A stretch of DNA of 64,000 nt. It comes from Erythroxylum novogranatense (taxonomy: Eukaryota > Streptophyta > Magnoliopsida > Malpighiales > Erythroxylaceae). Of the stretch, positions 23,001 through 36,000 are shown in pieces. The DNA lies in the NCBI GenBank assembly GCA_029891385.1, contig CM057230.1:49207414-49271413 (forward strand), in the 5' to 3' direction. Each line of letters starts with the position of its first letter. Position 1 is the first letter of the stretch. A program made the position numbers and the translations under genes. The notes below the pieces were generated by a model that was not told where the DNA came from, made no database searches, and worked only from the letters and a program-made list of their open reading frames with translations.

Positions 23001-23476
23001 ACAGAAAAGAAATGGAGTATGCAGTAGGTGACAAAGTGTTCCTTAAGACCTCTCCATGGAAAGGGGTCATGAGGTTTGGTAAGAAAGGCAAGTTGAGTCC
23101 TCGTTATGTAAGTCCATATGAGATTCTAGAGAGGATCGGGCCGTTAGCTTACAGGTTGGCATTGCCTCCAGAATTATCTCAGATCCATGATGTATTTCAT
23201 GTTTCCATGTTGAGGAGGTACAGATCAGATCCTTCTCACATTATTCAGACCTCAGAGGTTCAGCTGAGTGATGATTTGAACTATGAGGAGATGCCAGTAG
23301 AAATTCTAGATAGCAAGGAGAAGGTCCTCAGAAACAAGACTATTCAGTTGGTTAAAGTCCTATGGAGGAACCATGCAGTTGAAGAGGCGACGTGGGAACC
23401 ATTGGATGCAATGAAGGAGAAGTATCCACACCTCTTTAATGAGTCAGGTAAGAATTTCGAGGACGAAATTTCTTAA
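20040..23476 (+). pseudogene. pol: Element A pol: protease, RT, RNase H, integrase, disrupted
   Basis: The protease motif LIDTGSTHSFV (about 20130-20162) is in frame with the zinc knuckle. RT begins near 20570 ([15 protein letters not shown], then [12 protein letters not shown]) and has a stop at about 20778. It then keeps [26 protein letters not shown], with the rest of the core scrambled by small indels between 20900 and 21450; FIDDIL is still readable near 21121. RNase H (21460 onward) has [22 protein letters not shown] and TDHKSLKY. Integrase keeps the zinc-finger end [12 protein letters not shown] and the catalytic aspartates in ITMDFLMG and [11 protein letters not shown], plus the glutamate in [13 protein letters not shown]; stops occur near 22361 and 22760. 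The C terminus has LVKVLWRNHAVEEATWEP and ends FEDEIS. Confidence 0.92.
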
Positions 23477-23488
23477 GGGGGGGAGAAA
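23475..23488 (+). other. Polypurine tract of element A
   Basis: AAGGGGGGGAGAAA directly precedes the 3' LTR and overlaps the end of the FEDEIS-stop tail. It would prime plus-strand DNA synthesis. Confidence 0.88.
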
Positions 23489-25997
23489 TATTAGCCCCGA
23501 GATTTATTTATTTATTTATTTAAGCATGATTAGACTAATTAAGAAATTGAGTTAGCATGAATTAAATATGATAGCATTAAATAGCATACGGCATTAATTA
23601 GCATGTAGTAACATAAATGAGATAGGTGGTGAATAAATGAAATTTAATATGTTGGTTGGTAGTTAGGTTAAGAATTAATGGAATTAAATGTGTTAGTTGG
23701 GCTTAAAAGAACAAATGGGCTTGAGTAGGTTAAAGAGAAAATGATGTAGGAAGAAAGGGTTTTGGATGAAGTGAACTTGGGCTTGGGCTTAAGTTAAATG
23801 AAAGTAGTATAAGGAAGGAAGAAGGAAAGGAAGATGAAGGAGGAGTAAATGGGCCTAAAAAGGATAATGGGCTTAAGTGAAGTGAGTAGGAGTTTAAAAG
23901 AAGAAGAAAAGAAGTAGGTTAGTAGAAGAGAAGAGGAGAGGAACGAAAATTAGAGAAAGGAGAGAGGAGGCTACGGTGAAGAGAAAAGGAGGAGAAGAAA
24001 GAAGAAAGTTTGTGATTTTCCAAGAGATTCAAGTGGGTTTTTGAAGAAAGTGCAAGAAGAAAAAGTGTGGAGGAAGGTTCAAGCTACACTTTAAGCTAAG
24101 AAACCCTTTGGTTTAGTCAAGATTCAAGGTAAGTTATGTTTTCAAGGTTAAGCTTTTGTTGGTTTTATGGTTTAGAAAGCTTAGAAATGAAGTGGGTTTA
24201 GTGATTCTAGGGTTGATTTCATGATTAAGGTTCATTAGGTTTTCAATTTTAGAAACCCTAAATGATGTGAGGTTCTTTTCTTGCCATGAATGAAGGAGGA
24301 CAAGAAAGAAGAGGAGAACAAGAAGAGGAGCTTCCTTAGGCAAGCTTAAGCAAGGATATAAGGTGGGTTTCATTTTTATCTTTATGCTAGTAAGTGTTGA
24401 ATGCTACTTTAACTAATGAATTTAATGATTTGTGACTATTTGAGATAAGCATTGGTTGTGCCTTAATTATGTATGTAAATGGTGTATGATTGCCATTAAA
24501 TGAGCATTTTAATAGTATATGTCATTACCTTGTTATTGCTTGAAATTGCCGTGAATTGAATGAGCATGAATGAGAATCATGAAATGTGAGCTAAGCATGA
24601 AATGTAGCATTTTCAAGAAAATCAGCTTTATGGATGCATGAAAATCCATTTTCAGAAAATCAGTCAGTGGACAAGACAAGTCCAGTTTTTATGCATGAAA
24701 TTCAGTGTTATGTGGGTTAGTTAAGTCCACCAACAGAGTCACGTGCGTAGACCGAGAAAGCCTTCGCCTACGCCTGACCGTGGCATAGGATGTTCCTTTT
24801 TGGACTCCTCAGCATATGACTACACTTGTGTAGCTCATCAGAAACTCGTGGACTTTTCAAACCATCAGCTTTGTGATTATGTGTTAGCATATGTTAGCAA
24901 GAATGATGAATGCATGAATCATGAAATTTTGTTGTTAGCTTGATGAATTTGTGAAATGCAAGTTGTAAGATTTGTTAATGAGAATATTGCAAACAGTATG
25001 AGTAATGAATAGATTCAGCTTAGTAGTATAAATATAAACGTGTTACCCACGAGCGAAAGCTCACCCCCACTTCCGTCCATCTCGGTGAAGATCTGGATCT
25101 CGAAGAATGAGCTCAAAGCATACTCCAAGATCTTAGTGTTTTGCCCATGTATTTCATGTTTTTGTAATCAATGCTTTAGGTTGCATTTTGAGAAAACAGA
25201 TGTATTTTGATTTGAATTGTAATAGGCTTGAAATGCCTACTAAAGCATTGTAAGAACATTGTTTTGATATAAATGAAATGCATGAATTATGATTTATCAT
25301 GATCTCCCAAAGCCATTTACTATCATGTTTAAGCATAGTTTCCAAAGTTGTATGAAATTGCTTTGGAATTCATGTGAGTAGATGAATGATGTAAGTTTAA
25401 GTGAGATTATAGCATGTTGAGAGTGGAGTGGATGAGTTGAGAGGTTTAGAAGTGTTTATGGTGTTTGGAATAAGCCATGAGAGAGTGTATAGGGTTAGGT
25501 TTTGAGTTCAGAATAGATATAAGTCGAGTTATTGGACCCATAAGTCGACTTGTGAAGCTTTTGAATAATAAGTCGACTTGTCAGTTAGATAAGTCGACTT
25601 GTTTGTCTCGATAAGTCGACTTGTAGGTTATAAGTCGAGTTTTTTGTCTCGATAAGTCGACTTGTTGGTTATAAGTCGAGTTGTTTGTCTCTATATGTCG
25701 ACTTGTTTATCAGACAAGTCGACTTGTTCTGCAGATCCATAGATAAGAGTGTTATTTTAGGGATTGTCGAGAGCAGTCAGGGTCCAGGCCTTAGTCAGTT
25801 ATGCTCACCACCAAAGTGAGTCAAATAGAGTGTGTCAAGTTAGGGTCTTAGCAAGGCAAGTGTCTCGGGAATGAGCTCCACCAGGGACCACCTCCCGGGA
25901 CAGTTGGGTCTCGGATCCAACATCTATAGTAAGTTATATGCAGGTTGGGTAACGGGATCCAACAGTTGGGGTCCGGTCTCCGGGTCGGGGCCTGACA
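23489..25997 (+). repeat. 3' LTR of element A
   Basis: It is 2509 bp and nearly identical to 16114-18611. It has about four ATTT units where the 5' copy has about nine. Many other differences are at CAG, CTG or CGA positions. Confidence 0.95.
25521..25725. repeat. AAGTCGACTT palindrome array in the 3' LTR of element A
   Basis: Ten copies or variants, matching the 5' LTR array. One unit is altered to ATGTCGACTT. Confidence 0.9.
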
Positions 25998-26002
25998 ATA
26001 TT

Positions 26003-28040
26003 GCTCATAGAGTTAGCTCGGCACCACGGTCTTAGTTTAACACTCTCTGGTCCACTTCGAGTTTTGTTAAGGTCGTGGAGTGATAATTTCTCTCTTATAC
26101 TATGTAATTCCCTTATTTTATAGTTAAACTTTATTTTTTGTTCTACATTCTCTTTATTTTTTTCTTTAAGAGTTCTTCAAGTGGTCTCCTCCCTTATTAT
26201 TTAGGTATTACATTAAGAGATAATTAAAAAAAGCACCGATAATTCCTAACATTAATAGAGCATTTTAAAAATTGAGTATGTAATACTAACCATTGAATTT
26301 ATTTTTTTCCCAATTTTAAGTTCTTTATATATGAATCATGAAATTGTTCATTGCCTATTAAACCGTGGAAATTCCTATGGTATGCTAATAACTCACTTGA
26401 GACAATTAACAACTAATATTAGAATTATCAACTAATATTATTCAAGTTAAAGTTACTAAGATTGCTTTACCAATTTGTGAATTCTGTTTTTAGGTTTAAC
26501 CTAATCTAGAAGATTTATGTCATCCTATCTCTAAGGTAGCAATCAAATCCTTTTAATTATGGTAGAACTATTCATTCATAAGATTTCTCAATCTCTATGT
26601 TATGAAATCAGATTATGCACTAATATTCTAAATCTATTAGAAAATATATTAAAGTGGTATCAATCAAAACAATTACATTAAGTAAAAGAATCAAAACATG
26701 TTATAGCATAAATATAGAGTTAATCTAACCTAGACACTAATGAAATTTAGTTACTCATGATAGGAATCAAAATCAAATATAAGACGAAAGAAAAATAAAT
26801 AGAAAATGAAGGATTCAGAATTCTAAATCTCTCTTTTATCTTCCATTGAATGTTATTTACAAGGTAGAGGTTTGATCTTGTATTCTCTTAGATCTTTCGA
26901 TGACTTCATTGTGTTTTGCAGTTCTATGGATCCAGTCACCCCTTGAATCACCATTGAAAGTCTCTAAATGATTCTACATGTCTCCTCCTTTATTTTGCCT
27001 CTGAACGAATCTTTTTATAGTAATTTTTAGGATTTTGGGTGATACATGGTCTGTTACACGACCTATACCTTGTATGACCCAAAATCTCCAAAATTTGGGA
27101 GTCTACATAGCTTGAGAAACTTACATGGTGAAATACATGGCTGTGTATCCCTTCTTTGCTTCAAATCTTTGCTTTATGATGTGTTTTCATCCAAATTCTT
27201 CTCCTTTTCGTCCATGAAGTCAATTATAACCTATAAACACGCTTGGAGTGAATTAAGTACCAAATATACAATAAAAGTATATAATATTAAGCAAAATACA
27301 TTAGATATAGGGTATAAATATGATCAAATATGTATATATAAAAAATCCTCATACTTTTGCTTGTACTTAAGCAAACTATAATCAAAATTGTAAATCTTAC
27401 AACATCTATCCTTCATTAATTTTGATATAATGATTTATACCATAAATCATCATATCCTCTTGAATCAAATTAACATACAATTAGAGTCAAATTATCCTAA
27501 AATTAATTTCCTAAGTAGTATTAATAGTAATCACTTCAATAATTGCACTTTGAAATCAAAAGTATAAACCTTTACACCCTCACCAAGATTTCATTTAATG
27601 CACTAATGTATTTAGGGTGAAAAGTATCAAAACTCTTAATCAATGCATAGTAGAACTCTTAGCATAGGCTTGCAATATTATCACATCTCACCACACATAT
27701 AAACTCATGAAAATATGAGTTTATATGTGTAAATAATATGCAATTTCATTCAATTTGATTATTTTATTGAATACTAAAATATGACTTATAAAAGTAATTT
27801 TATTCTAACTATCATCCTTTTGCATACTAATTCAAATTAATATTCAATAATGAAATAAAATATTGATGGACAAATTTCAATTAAGTAAGAATACTAGTTC
27901 ATAAAATTTAATAACCAAGATTATAATAAGCTTAAAGAAATTAAAAAGTCATTAATCCCTTCTCCACAGTTAAAGTTGTGCATTGTCCCCAATGTACACA
28001 ATATAAGTATATATTACAAGTGAGAAGTGCTAGTGGTACT
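26003..28040. other. AT-rich non-coding DNA with a decayed repeat fragment
   Basis: No gene was recognised. Around 26820-27260 the order of blocks resembles the LTR-like repeats at 12-13.5 kb and 28-29 kb: a 'gatacatggtctgttacacgac' type stretch and then 'cttctccttttcgtcc'. It is probably a diverged relative. The rest is unassigned. Confidence 0.4.
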
Positions 28041-29081
28041 TGATGCGTGTTGAATGCACCATAAAATAAACCTAACTCTGTACACTAAGATTTATAGTCG
28101 TAGTGAGTAAGGATTGTATCTACAGGGAGTATTCATGTAGCTTTTGCAATGAAAGAAATTGGTGTTTAGGTTATGGGGGAGGGGAGGGGCGTGTGGCAGG
28201 GAAACTAATCAAAACAAATTAAATAAAAAATACAAAAAGTGATTAATTGGTTTGGAATCCGGTCATAGGTTCAATCTCAGCCTACATACAATTAAACATA
28301 ATTCATTAAAAAAAATTCAAACCTCTCCTAGAAACTATTAATCATAAGTTAACAATAACTTCTGTTAACCTTAGTTTTTCCTTAGGTTGTGTTTAATTAA
28401 AACAAACTCTTTAACTAAACCTAGCTATCGAACAACCTATAACAAGCTCTCTATATTTAATAGGACAACTTCATTATAAGTTAAGGAAAATAGATTAATC
28501 AAGGTAACAACCATATAAGCTTGGGTCATTTAACCAAGGTTACGACTTCCCTACTGATTCAACATTGCTAGTTGCCACAAATGAATCAGAAACATAATGA
28601 TTATGTATTGTATTCAAGATTCTAGCAATGAGTTTTCATAAAAACAACCAAATGAATGCATTCAAATCATCTTTATACAAATACACGAATCAATAAACAT
28701 AGGATAACATAAACAATTCCTAAAAAGAGAATGATTCAACTTTACGCAATAAAGAAGTGCTCAAATGTGATGTTTGACTTCAATTTCACCTCTGAACTAG
28801 ATTGAGGAAGCTTAGCCCTCCACGGGTCTCCCAAGAATACATGCTCTGCCCTTCCTTTTCTTCCAAAATTGATCCATCTTATGTTTGGCCACTCAAATGT
28901 TATTTTATATTAAAAATTAGGTTGTGGGGAGTCACACGATTACATACACGATCATGTATCCAACCATGCATGTCATAAAAATTTGCATCTTTTGAATATA
29001 TACATGTTCGTGTCAGCATATACACGGCCGTGTACGGTGTATCTCCCAGATCATCTTGAATGCTTCATTTTCTTACATTTT
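28041..29081. repeat. LTR-like repeat starting TGATGCGTG, split by element B
   Basis: It begins TGATGCGTG and contains blocks shared with 11950-13560 (AACATAAACAATTCC, ATGTTTGGCC, repeated CATGTATCCAACCATG-type and CACGGCCGTGT stretches). The sequence continues after element B at 39509 with cttgtcccattttcacccg, matching the cttgtctgatcttcaccc block of the earlier copies. It is therefore the target into which element B inserted. Confidence 0.6.
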
Positions 29082-30499
29082 TGTAACGCCCCAAATTAGG
29101 GGTTAGAATATTAATGAAATTTAGTACGAATTATACTTGTTATTTGCCTATGGATATTTGCTTAATTGTGCATAAGTATTTTGGCATGCATTCATGGCAT
29201 TTTCCGGGTAAATTAGTTTAATGAAACTTCGGATTGATTCGGACCGTATTAATATAATTTTAGTAATTTTTGTATACTTCAAATATTTTTAGAAATTGAT
29301 GGTGAATTAATTTTGAGTTGAAAATTTATTTTACGAGTCATTATTTTATGTCAGAATTTTGGTGAATTTTCGGAAGTTGTCTGAAACTTTTGGGTATTTG
29401 TTTGTTATAAGAATTCAAAACAATGTATTTGGTTTTAAAATAATATTTTATTAATAAAATATTAAAATACTAAAATACTGAAAATAACTAGATTACTTAC
29501 GGTGGTTCGCATGCAAGGTGACATATGGCTTAAAACAAAAGAGTGAAGATACGTGAGTGATGTGCATGTTACACACATGGTCTGATGAAGTGTTATAAAA
29601 CTGTTTCTATCACATATGTTCTTCACCGTCTTTTTCTCCACCGATTCTCTGTATGTTGGTATCTTTGTTATTGCTGGAAATACAAGCTTAAACAAGTAAG
29701 TTACATGGATGTCTTAATGTTCTAGTAAATGCATGCGTGAATGATGATCTTAAACTATGTTTTGTACTATACATACGGTACATGCGTGAATATGGGGTTA
29801 TTTTCTTGTTCATCGATGAATTGTGTTGTGTAAATGGTAATGAGTTTGGAATGAGCAAGAAGTGTCTCAGGATGGGGATTTCTTTTGAGTTAAATGAAGA
29901 CTGGTGAATAATGATAATAACAGAAAATGGTTGTTGGTCCACGGTGATGCTCTGTTCTTTTCCCATTGATATACATGAATGTTTTTGGAAAGTTTGAATG
30001 AACTAAAATGTGTTGGATGGTAAGGAATGAGAATTTAGTAAGGTCTTAATATATAATGGTGTTGAATGAAGTGAAAGTGAAGAGGAAAGTCAAAGAAATG
30101 CATAGATGAAGATGAAAGAAAGGTGAAAAAAAATACCGTAGTGTGAGAAAGTGAAAATGAGGATTTGAATTTATGATGTTGAAGTTTAGAATTATTTCTG
30201 AATTGTTTCTAAGTTTCAATGAGTATAAACAAGTATAATAGATGTTTAGAAGTGATTAAGTTGGAAAAACCAAGAAAAAAAAAGATAAAAATATGAATTT
30301 GGAAAGTTTACCGTAGAAAGAGAGAGAGAAAGTTGGAATTTTAAGTTTTGTGATCTTTGGAGTATAGAGTTGTTTCTGATGACTCTGATAGGTTAGAAAT
30401 GCTAAATAGGTTAGTTTTAAAGTGATGAAGTTAAAGAAAAATGGAAGAAAACTTTGTTGTTTCATCTGGTTTGGTGAAGAAGACGATGAACAGTGGTAT

Positions 30500-30703
30500 A
30501 AGTCGCCTTATTTTGGGTATAAGTCGACTTATTGCATGAAAATGTCATCTCCGCTCTTCAATAAGTCGAGTTATGCAGTGTAAGTCGACTTGTGGTGTTA
30601 TATAAGTCGACTTGTGTGTATTTTAATAGATAAGTCGACTTGTGTAAGCATAAGTCGACTTATCGTGTTATGTAAGTCGACTTATATAAGTATAAGTCGA
30701 CTT
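30500..30703. repeat. AAGTCGACTT palindrome array in the 5' LTR of element B
   Basis: Nine copies or variants (the first is AAGTCGCCTT, one is AAGTCGAGTT) with AT-rich linkers different from those of element A. Confidence 0.9.
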
Positions 30704-31240
30704 GTGTGTGATAAACTTCACTGTTTTGACCATATCTTTGTCATCCGACCTCCGAATGACCTGATTCTCGAAGCGTTGGATTCGTAAGAAAATTTTCTAC
30801 CTCTCTATATGAAATTTGTAATTTTTCAGAATTAATTAAGAATTAAGGATTTAATAATTTAAGTTGTAAATGATGGAATAAGTTAAGAATTTAGGGTTTA
30901 GTCCCAGAATTTGTTATGAACATGCATCATACTCATTCTTCATACAATAATTATGCACAATAGTGATTTGTATCTGTGTTTCCTATTATAGAGGAACGAC
31001 CACTGCCAGATATTGTCGGAACTTCGAGGCAATAAACAGTAAGGGCAGTTTTTGGTAAGTAATACAGGTAATTTTTGTTTAATGATAAATTTTGTGAGTC
31101 AACCTAGATGATGTCTAGGATTGATTTCTTGGAAGTGCTATTTGCCTACACATGAAATATCTAAAATGACTTTGTTCTGTTTTAAAACTGTTAAGTCCTA
31201 GTTGTGGGTAAATAGGCATGCCTAGAAGGGTCTGCAGCTG

Positions 31241-31340
31241 CTCCTGTTATTTGGCACTTTGGTGTCTCCTGTTATTTGACACTTTGGTGTCTCCTGTTAT
31301 TTGACACTTTGGTGTCTCCTGTTATTTGACACTTTGGTGT
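31241..31340 (+). repeat. 25-bp tandem repeat, four copies
   Basis: The units start CTCCTGTTATTTG and contain the self-complementary GACAC-ttt-GGTGTC. The following DNA keeps CTCCTG plus other small palindromes: GAGACATATGTCTC and GATAC..GTATC. The 3' LTR has three copies (38841-38915). Confidence 0.88.
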
Positions 31341-31936
31341 CTCCTGATATCGAGACATATGTCTCTCCTGCTGATACTAATTACGGTATCTCCTGTATAA
31401 GTCCGTTACACTTCACGTAAATGGATTTACGCCTTGATATGTGTTTGACAAAAAACTGTATTATGATTCTGACGGGTTTATACCCTCTTGTGATATTCAG
31501 TTCTGATAAGTAAGTGAATCTGTACTGAAATGTGTTATGTCTGATTTTCTGATAAATGTTTCTTACTGCATGCTTACGCTGAAGTTAAATTTTATATGAT
31601 AATCCATTAAATTAGATTAGTTATTACTCACTAAGCTATATGCTTAGCACGGTGGATTTGCCCCGTGTAGGTTCAGAGCGAAGAGTTTAAAGATCGGGAC
31701 AAGCTCATCACTACCGCCAAAGGAGTCTGTTTATAAAGTTTGAAAATGTATTTTGTTTCCTTTGTTTGGACTTGTAAATATTCTTTGTATTTCTTTTCTG
31801 AGATTTACAATATGTAATATATGTGTGTGGGTTTGAGTTATTAAAAAAAAATATCAATGTGATGTTTGGTTTTGTCTGTTCTGTCTTGGGTGGCATCCAT
31901 GTATCCTCCTAGGGGGTATTTGGGTGTTACATCTTT

Positions 31937-31950
31937 TGGTATCAGAGCAA
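31937..31950 (+). other. Primer binding site of element B
   Basis: TGGTATCAGAGCAA lies five bases after the LTR end and matches the initiator tRNA-Met type primer. Confidence 0.93.
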
Positions 31951-32055
31951 GTTTAGGCGGTTCGGTTTAACCACCGCTGCCTATTGTTTTCTCGTTGAGT
32001 GTCTAAGTTGTGTTTTGGCCTAATGCAAGGTCCCATCTTTTGTCTTTAGAAATTA

Positions 32056-33081
32056 CGATGGAAGGATCTCACGAATTTGTTGACGGTTCACGAGAGTAAT
32101 CAAATGAGCAAACTCGCTCAAATACCGGACCGTCAAGGGTCAATCAAGGTGAAGTGAGGTTCCACCTCCTCCTCCACTGGGGAGAAGCTTTGATGAAGTC
32201 GTCCCGAGATATGATGACTTTGCTACATCGAATGACAACACCTAAAGCTCCGATTGATCAGTTGAGGAAGTATGGGGCTGAAGAATTTTCTGGGACTTCT
32301 CTGGAGGAATCTGAAGGGGTCGAGTTCTAGATTGAGAAGGTGAAGAGGGTACTGGATGAGATTAGTTGTCCAGCAGAGCAGATGGTTCACTGTGCTGTTT
32401 CCCTTTTACAGGGAGCAGCTTATGAATGGTGGAAGTTTGTTCTTAGGAGTCCTCAGCTACCGGTGCCTCTGACTTGGGAATTCTTTGCCCAAGAATTTAA
32501 GACTAAGTACGTGACAGAAGCTTACAGGAAAAATCGGTGGAAGCAATTTCTGAATCTGAAACAAAGGAGTTTGTCTGTTGCTGAGTATGATCGGGAGTTC
32601 AATCGGCTTAGTAAGTATGCCCCGAAATCTGTGCTGACTGAAGAGTTCCGATGTCATCAATTCGAGGAGGGTTTGCATGACTCTATTAAGGAGCATCTGG
32701 CAGCGTTCATTCTGTTACCACAATTTACTTACCATCAGTTGGTACAGGCTGCAATAAAAGTAGAAAGACAAGAGACGATCAGGAAAGAAAGAAGTCAGAA
32801 AAGAGGCTTTAATAGAGGAGGTCAGTCTTCGGGAAAACGAAGTCGGGAAGGTACTTCCTCTGCACCGAGAGTTGCTCAGAGATCTGCGATACAGGGAAGG
32901 CAACAAAACTTTCCTGCATCGACTACCTCTAGTAGGGGTTCTTCTGGGGGTCGAGGTTCTGGTGCTCCGGAGTGCCCACACTACTCTATGCATCATTGGG
33001 GTGTCTGCTGGAGAGCTACAGGTGCATGTTTTTGTTGTGGCAGTACGGAGCATATGATTGCAAATTGCCCTCTGAGATAGT
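32056..33081 (+). pseudogene. gag: Element B gag, disrupted
   Basis: The likely start is at 32056 (MEGSHEFVDGS). Stops follow soon after and again at about 32328-32330. The retrotransposon gag domain is then open from 32340: AAYEWWKFVLRS, FAQEFKTKY, LKQRSLSVAEYDREFNRLSKYAP and FEEGLHDSIKEH. A basic Gly/Ser/Arg-rich linker leads to the zinc knuckle CFCCGSTEHMIANCP, in which all four ligands (C..C....H....C) are kept. A stop at 33079-33081 separates gag from pol in the same frame. Products would be truncated at present. Confidence 0.9.
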
Positions 33082-36000
33082 CTGGGATAGCACGAGCTAG
33101 TGGAGAGGTTTCTCATGCATTAGTTGGGACCAGAGGTCGAGGAAGAGGTCGAGGCGGATATCAGCAGAGCAGAGCTAATCTGAGTACCCAGTCAGAAACT
33201 GTGAATCTGCCAGCTATGCCTACTGCTTCGGGTCGAGCTTATGCACTGAAAGCTCGTGAGGATCAGGATGCACCAGATGTCATCGCTGGTATGGTTTCTC
33301 TCTTTGGTTCTAAATTGTATGCATTAATTGATCCTGGATCTTCACATTCATATATATGTGCTGGAGAAATGTTTGATAAGGAGATGCTTATAGATCAGTT
33401 AGAATATGACATGCATGTAACTAGTCCTCTGGGTAGTAGTGTGTTGGTGAATCAGGTGGTTAGGAATTGTCCTGTTATTATTCAAGGCAGTGAGTATGCA
33501 GCGGATCTGATTAAGTTGCCGTTTCACGAATTCGATTTGATTCTGGGTATGGATTGGCTGTCTAACCATCAGGCAGTAATCGACTGTAAGGCGAAGACAG
33601 TTTTCTTAAAGAGGTCCGACCAGTCTGAGCTTGTATTTCATGGTGGTTGCACACGTGCTCTGACTAATGTAGTATCTGCTATGCAAGCTCAAAAGCTTCT
33701 CAGGAAGGGGTGTGAAGCTTATCTAGCTTTTGTACTTGAAACCCAGAAGGATGGTGCTAAGGAGAAAATGCTTGAGATTTCTGTAGTGAATGAGTTTCCA
33801 GATGTTTTTCCTGAGGAATTGCCTAGACTTCCTCCAGAAAGAGAAGTGGAGTTATCTATTGAAGTCATGCCTGGTACTGCTCCTATATCCAGAGCACCGT
33901 ATAGAATGTCTCCTTGAGTTAAAGGAGTTGAAGTTGCGATAGCTACAAGAACTTCGGATAAGGGTTTATCGGACCAAGTGTATCACCGTAAGGTGCACGG
34001 TGTTATTTGTGAAGAAGAAGGATGGTACATCGAGAATGTGCATTGACTACTGTGCGCTTAAATAGAGTCACAATGAAGAATAGGTATCTGCGCCACTGAT
34101 TGACGATCTATTTGATCACCGAGAGATCAGCGTGTTTTGAAGATAGATCTGCGATCGTGGTATTATCAGCTTCGGGTCAAGGATGTGGATGTGCCAAAGA
34201 CTGCATTTAGGACCCGTTATGGACATTATGAGTTCCTAGTAATGCCATTCGGGTTAACTAATGCTCCTGCAGCATTTATGGATTTGATGAATAGAGTCTT
34301 CAGGCCTTATTTGGACCAGTTTGTTGTGGTGTTTATTGATGATATCCTGGTCTACTCTAGGACTGAACAGGATCATAGTGAACATCTCCGAATTGTATTG
34401 CAGATCCTACGGGAAAGACAATTGTATGCAAAGTTGAGTAAATGTGATTTCTGGCTTCAGGAGATATCATTTTTAGGGCATGTAGTCTCTACTGAAGGAA
34501 TTAGAGTTGATCCGAGTAAGATTGAGGCGATTGTGAATTGGAAGCCGCCACGGAATGTGACGGAAGTAAGAAGTTTTCTGGGTCTAGCTGGTCATTATCG
34601 TCGGTTTGTTAAGGGGTTCTCAGTGATAGCATCCCCTTTAACTAAACTTTTACGGAAGGGATTAAAGTATCAATGGTCTGATAGATGTCAGAGTAGCTTT
34701 GATCAGTTGAAAAGCATACTTACTGAAGCTCCTGTATTGGTTCAACCTACGGCTGATAAGGAGTATGTTATGTATACTGATGCGTCTGGGACTGGTTTAG
34801 GGTGTGTTTTGATGTAGGAAGGTAAGGTAGTTGCTTATGCTTCTAGGCAACTAAAGACTCATGAACGGAATTACCCTACTCATGATCTGGAACTTGCAGC
34901 AGTAGTGTTTGCCTTAAAAATTTGGCGGCACTATCTGTATAGTGAAAGGTGTAGAATTTTCACGGATCATAAGAGTCTGAAGTATTTGCTTACTCAGAAG
35001 GAACTTAATTTGAGACAACGACGTTGGTTGGAATTATTTAAAGATTATGATTGTATTGTGGACTATCATCCGGGTAAGGCTAATGTTGTAGCAGATGCCT
35101 TAAGTCGAAAGACTATCTCGACTTTATCATTGAAGCAGATTGGATGGAAGTTGGGATCTGATGGAGCCTTGATGGCTCAATTGATAGTAAGGCCCACGTT
35201 GAGACAGGAGATTTGTAATGCTCAAAGAGCTGATGATAAGATACAACAACTTATCATGGCTAATCAGGAAGGTAAACAGACTGATTTTTCTGTACAGGGT
35301 GATGGTGCATTGCATTATAAGGATCGGTTGTGTGTGCCAGCGAATGATGAATTGAAAAAGAAGTTATTGTTTGAGGCTCATAATACAGTATTTACTATGC
35401 ATCCGGGTGGAAACAAGATGTATCAGGATCTGAAGCAGTATTATTGGTGGGCAGGTATGAAACGGGACGTTGTGGATTATGTAGCAAAATATCTTACATG
35501 CCAGCAGGTGAAGGCTGAACACCAGGTTCCATCTGGTTTGTTAAATCCTATTCCTATTCCTCAATGGAAATGGGATAACATTACCATGGACTTTGTCACT
35601 GGACTTCCTCTTACTCAAAGAAAGCATGATGCGGTATGGGTTATCAGGATAAGTTCACCAAGTCTGCTCATTTTCCTGTGTTCAGTCCGACTATTCATTG
35701 GATAGGCTTGCAGATTTGTATGTGAATGAGATTGTAAGACTGCATGGAGTACCATTGTCGATTATTTCTGATCGTGATCCTCGATTTACTTCGAGATTCT
35801 GGAAAAGTTTGCAGGAAGCATTGGGTACTCGACTTAAGTTTAGTACTGCTTTCCATCCCCAGACAGATGGACAATCTGAACGAGTTATACAGATTTTGGA
35901 AGATATGTTGCGGGGTTTTGTATTAGAGTTTCCCGGAAGTTGGGATAATTATCTGACTTTGATGGAGTTTGCTTATAACAACAGTTATCATACAAGCATT

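Larger units (their letters stand above)
16114..25997 (+). mobile_element. Element A: full-length Ty3/gypsy (Tekay/Del-type) retrotransposon
   Basis: The order is 5' LTR 16114-18611, PBS, gag, pol (PR-RT-RH-IN), chromo-like tail, PPT and 3' LTR 23489-25997. An exact 5-bp duplication ATATT flanks it (16109-16113 and 25998-26002). Both LTRs start with TATTAGCCC, not the usual TG, and end in GACA. The element is complete in structure but broken in coding. The pol motifs and C-terminal WRNHAVEEATWEP segment fit the chromovirus Tekay/Del branch. The LTRs are very similar, so insertion was fairly recent. Confidence 0.95.
29082..31931 (+). repeat. 5' LTR of element B
   Basis: It is 2850 bp. Within it are an AAGTCGACTT array (30500-30703), the CCGA..GCGTTGGATTC block (about 30741-30784), a 25-bp hairpin-forming tandem repeat in four copies (31241-31340) and a CTAAGC/GCTTAG hairpin (31631-31647). 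Confidence 0.95.

Noticed and set aside
29688..29966. 92-codon minus-strand frame conserved in both LTRs of element B (also 37205-37549)
   Set aside because: It is present twice only because it lies in the LTRs; lengths differ between copies and no domain is recognisable.
30500..30703. CRISPR-like array
   Set aside because: The repeats are 10-bp palindromes with linkers of a few to 30 bp inside a plant LTR; no cas genes, and the genome is eukaryotic.
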